From the NCBI GenBank assembly GCA_038380795.1, contig CM076261.1, positions 36,295,866 to 36,359,865 of the forward strand: a stretch of 64,000 nucleotides of DNA, given 5' to 3'. Each line of letters opens with the position of its first letter. Position 1 is the stretch's first letter. Both the position numbers and the translations under genes were made by a program. Positions 61,149-64,000 of this stretch are shown in pieces. The stretch is from Pyrocephalus nanus (Eukaryota > Chordata > Aves > Passeriformes > Tyrannidae). Under the pieces are notes generated by a model that was not told the origin of the DNA, did no database searches, and saw nothing but the letters and a program-made list of their open reading frames with translations.

Positions 61149-62515
61149 TGCATTTTTTAATCACAGCTTTCCTTGTACAATTTACTTAACTTGCAACAAG
61201 CTTCTGATCATGACATTAGAAAATTCTAAGCATGAATAATAACAGATGTTAAAGTCTGGGGATTTTCTTGTCATATAGATGCTCCTTTTACGACAAATAT
61301 TACTGTGGGTGACTATTGGGATCCTTCGGGAGCCAAAGCACTGCCAAATAATCTCAAGCATGCAGGACACTAAACTATGGTGCACAGGAGCAACATTAGG
61401 CAGTATGGACATCACGTCTAGGTGGTCTTGTCAGGGTCCTTTTTTCCCTTTCCTTTTCCTTTCAGTTTTATATATACTTTCTACTTTTTCCCAAGCTTGC
61501 CTCTGTCTTACGGTTATTTTGCAATAAAGTAAAAGATGTCCATATCATCAAGATAGTTCAACAGGCAAGAAAAAGGTTAAGAGCCCATTTACAATCTATG
61601 ACCAATTGCTGCATATTTCTCAGGCAGGCACCCCTCAATTGCTTACAAATGCAGTAAACCCCAAATTTCCTTTAAAAATGTAACACACAGGCAACACACT
61701 GAGAAATCGGTATATACACCAGAGGGGAAAATAGTAAGTGAAATTTTATTGTAGCCTTTGACTGAATGTGAGCTTTGGACCCATATTGATGAGCCATGCT
61801 TATCATTACATTATCTTAATGTATTTCTATTTATTGCCACCTTTGAGATGTCAAAGCTCTTCACAGTTACTGAGCATAAAAGAGACAAATAGATGTATTC
61901 TAAGTGTAGGCTCCAAATCTGTATCTACAGGGAAAGAACAAACTGGGAGGTCTGACATAAATGCAGTTTTCAAATGACTCTCTTTCCAAATGTAATCTTT
62001 TTCAGTAATGTGAAAAGAAACAATTTTGTTACATTCCTTTAACCTCTCTAAGGAGCAAGAGGGAACACATGCATATGGATTTTAAGAAATTTTTCCAGCT
62101 CTCTAGTTAAGAGAGCTCATCTAGTTAAGATGAGTGCATATTGAGTGTATAAGTCTTTCACATACCTGAAATTAAAACTCCTTTTGAATGGAAGCATCCA
62201 AAGGCAGGAGAATCTGATTGTTATGGAATATATAGTAGATGGAATTCTGAAAATGCACATTACAAATTTGACCAAATGAAGAGGAGCTTTTTGGAGGTTC
62301 CTTTTTTGTTTACTGTAAGTGAAAATAGTTCTTCTGCTGGGGAGAGATGCAGCTTAGGCAAGGTTGAAACACAAATAAATACATATACATATATGAGAAA
62401 ATTAAGAGCTAAATGAAAAGAAGGGGAAAAATTCACATCCTAGAAATTATTAGATTTTGGTTTTCCTCATATTGGTATAATCTGTGAAATAAATGCTTCA
62501 GCTTAAAAGTGTAAG

Positions 62516-62544
62516 TTTTTTTGTTTGTTTGTTTGTTTGTTTTT
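62516..62544 (+). repeat. (GTTT)n microsatellite
   Basis: Five GTTT units within a T-rich run. Confidence 0.9.
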
Positions 62545-64000
62545 AACTAAAACACCCCAGATTTTAATAGATGTAACAGAAATTTATTACTTACTTTAAA
62601 ATATGAAAGCCAAGTCTTTGGAGCAAAGAACGTGCCTGTTTGTTCCTCCCTTGCTGGTTCTTTCCATCTATTCTTCAGAAAGAGAACCTAAGCAAGCACT
62701 GCACAGAGATCATTCTAGTGTTTTGTATTAGGATGAATTTCACTACAGAAGGCTTTTCTCTGTAAAATAAAAAAAGGGGAAAACCCCCGAAGGTATTACA
62801 AAAGAGAAGGGAAGAACCTTACCTAGACACCATTAATCTATGGTCTATCTATGTCAGATAGAAAGAGGTGATTATAAACCCGCCTTTTCGCATTTTGAAG
62901 TAGGTAGGAGAAAATTCACCAATATTTTCTATAAAAAAAAGTTACCATCTTGATTGAAAATACATAGCTATGGTAATGTCAAATTCTAGGTGTTGTTTTG
63001 CTTTATTTTTAATCAATCCATATTAGATAATGTCCTCATTATGCTAGGTTAATTGCTTGGATTTCTACTATCTGCAACCCCTCATCCTTTCTCTCAGTGA
63101 GGCTTTCAGAAGGAAGTAACTTTTCAGGCACAATCCATTACTTCCTACTGACAGCAGGATAGGGTCCTTTTTTTACCCTGTACCCTGAATTAAGTCCTGC
63201 ATCCACCCTCACTCCTGCTCTGGTGTTCATAAGACCCTTCTGAACCAACTCAGTTCAGTAAACAAAGAAAAGTGACTTTTCTTTTTCTCCTGCATTTATT
63301 AGCAGAACTGGTTTGAGGTTTAAATGAGGAAAAACATAAGGGAACAGGAAAGCCCTTCCTCAGAAGCAGTTAGAGTGGCTCAACTTTTCTCATGGTAACC
63401 TGTTCACAGATGGGGAAACAAACCTCCCAACACATACTTCTGTAAGTATGGACACATTTCATCACATCACACACTGGGCTAGTTCCATCATACTTAATAA
63501 CAGGAACATTTGGACCAGCACCAAAGGCCAGACGTGTTCAAGGATTTTATTCCTACAAATCATTAGTGATTTTGTTGTTCATGACAATAGACATTGACTC
63601 TTCTTTAAGTGTGAATGGCAGAAAATCATCTCCCTCACAACAACTTTCATTTGAAACACGGAACCTTTAGCAACTTCTTTTCCAAGAGTCAGGAAGAACA
63701 AGGAAAAGGAGTCTGAACATTTGCCACATGAGCAGCACTTTTCCCACAGTGGATGTTTAGCTTCCATGAATGCAAACTTAAAATCAGTAGAATTAAACGG
63801 TAAGCACTGCACAAACTTCAATGTCAGAGCAACGTATTAGATCAATGAAAAAGTATTAGTAGACCTTTTTTTCTGTAAATGTGTTTGCAGTCACAGCATT
63901 GCCAAACATCTAGGAGAGAGAAGGACAGTGCTGAGGAGTGAAAAAATGGAAAAAATTGTGTGAAAATAACTGCCAAGCATTGGCTTGATATCATTAGAGG

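Larger units (their letters stand above)
57991..64000. other. Unique AT-rich DNA to the end of the window
   Basis: No interspersed repeat or gene recognised. Small direct repeats of agatttataatgaagtt and agatttatagtgaagtt lie near 58012-58060. 58190-58320 is pyrimidine-rich. A (GTTT)n repeat lies at 62516-62544. The candidate terminal-exon-like interval at 60885-61148 is listed separately. 63050-63700 is slightly GC-richer without recognisable content. Confidence 0.4.

Noticed and set aside
1..64000. CRISPR arrays, bacterial operons, ribosome binding sites, terminators
   Set aside because: The repeats and composition are those of a bird genome. No regularly spaced repeat-spacer pattern or bacterial-type gene organisation is present.

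Overview
This window looks like non-coding DNA from a passerine (perching bird) genome. The main evidence is the repeats. There are several 3' fragments of chicken-repeat-1 (CR1) LINEs, including one ending in the CR1-Y-like form. There are avian ERV-L-type long terminal repeats (LTRs). Two copies resemble TguSINE1, a SINE with a tRNA-Ile-derived head and a CR1-X tail that is known from passerines. Base composition is AT-rich, with isolated GC-rich islands that coincide with LTRs. I recognise no protein-coding exon, tRNA gene, rRNA or CRISPR array. Every open frame is short (137 codons or fewer) and is explained by GC-rich LTR sequence, simple repeats, CR1 remnants or chance. The window is best read as intergenic or deep intronic sequence.

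Layout. 0-5.3 kb is a repeat cluster: a TguSINE1-like tail, a sense ERV-L-type LTR fragment, a CR1 fold-back (plus- and minus-strand pieces joined), an antisense GC-rich LTR, a degenerate local repeat with a perfect 15-bp inverted repeat, and a CR1 3' end. 5.3-11.8 kb is almost repeat-free apart from a worn CR1-like stretch near 10.1 kb and a 20-bp perfect palindrome. 11.8-18.2 kb holds a degraded CR1, a 55-bp repeat unit followed by a G/T-only tract, a 0.8-kb minus-strand CR1-Y, and a second copy of the GC-rich LTR. 18.2-34.6 kb is mostly unique AT-rich DNA with one likely antisense LTR (22.7-23.1 kb), one CR1 3' end and simple repeats. 34.6-42.4 kb has a minus-strand CR1, a doubtful LTR, a third ERV-L-type LTR fragment, an A/C-only tract and a very old CR1. 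42.4-57 kb includes a possible tiny poly(A)-tailed retrocopy, the second copy of the 55-bp unit with another G/T tract, the clearest TguSINE1, small minisatellites and a 100-base assembly gap. 57-64 kb holds a CR1-X/TguSINE1 tail, a short tandem duplication and otherwise unclassified DNA.

The most interesting unexplained item is the 55-bp unit present at 15.08 and 50.72 kb (about 89% identical, same open frame, both followed by long G/T-only tracts). I could not assign it to a known repeat. Repeat family names were assigned from recalled consensus sequences, not from a database search, so subfamily labels are provisional.
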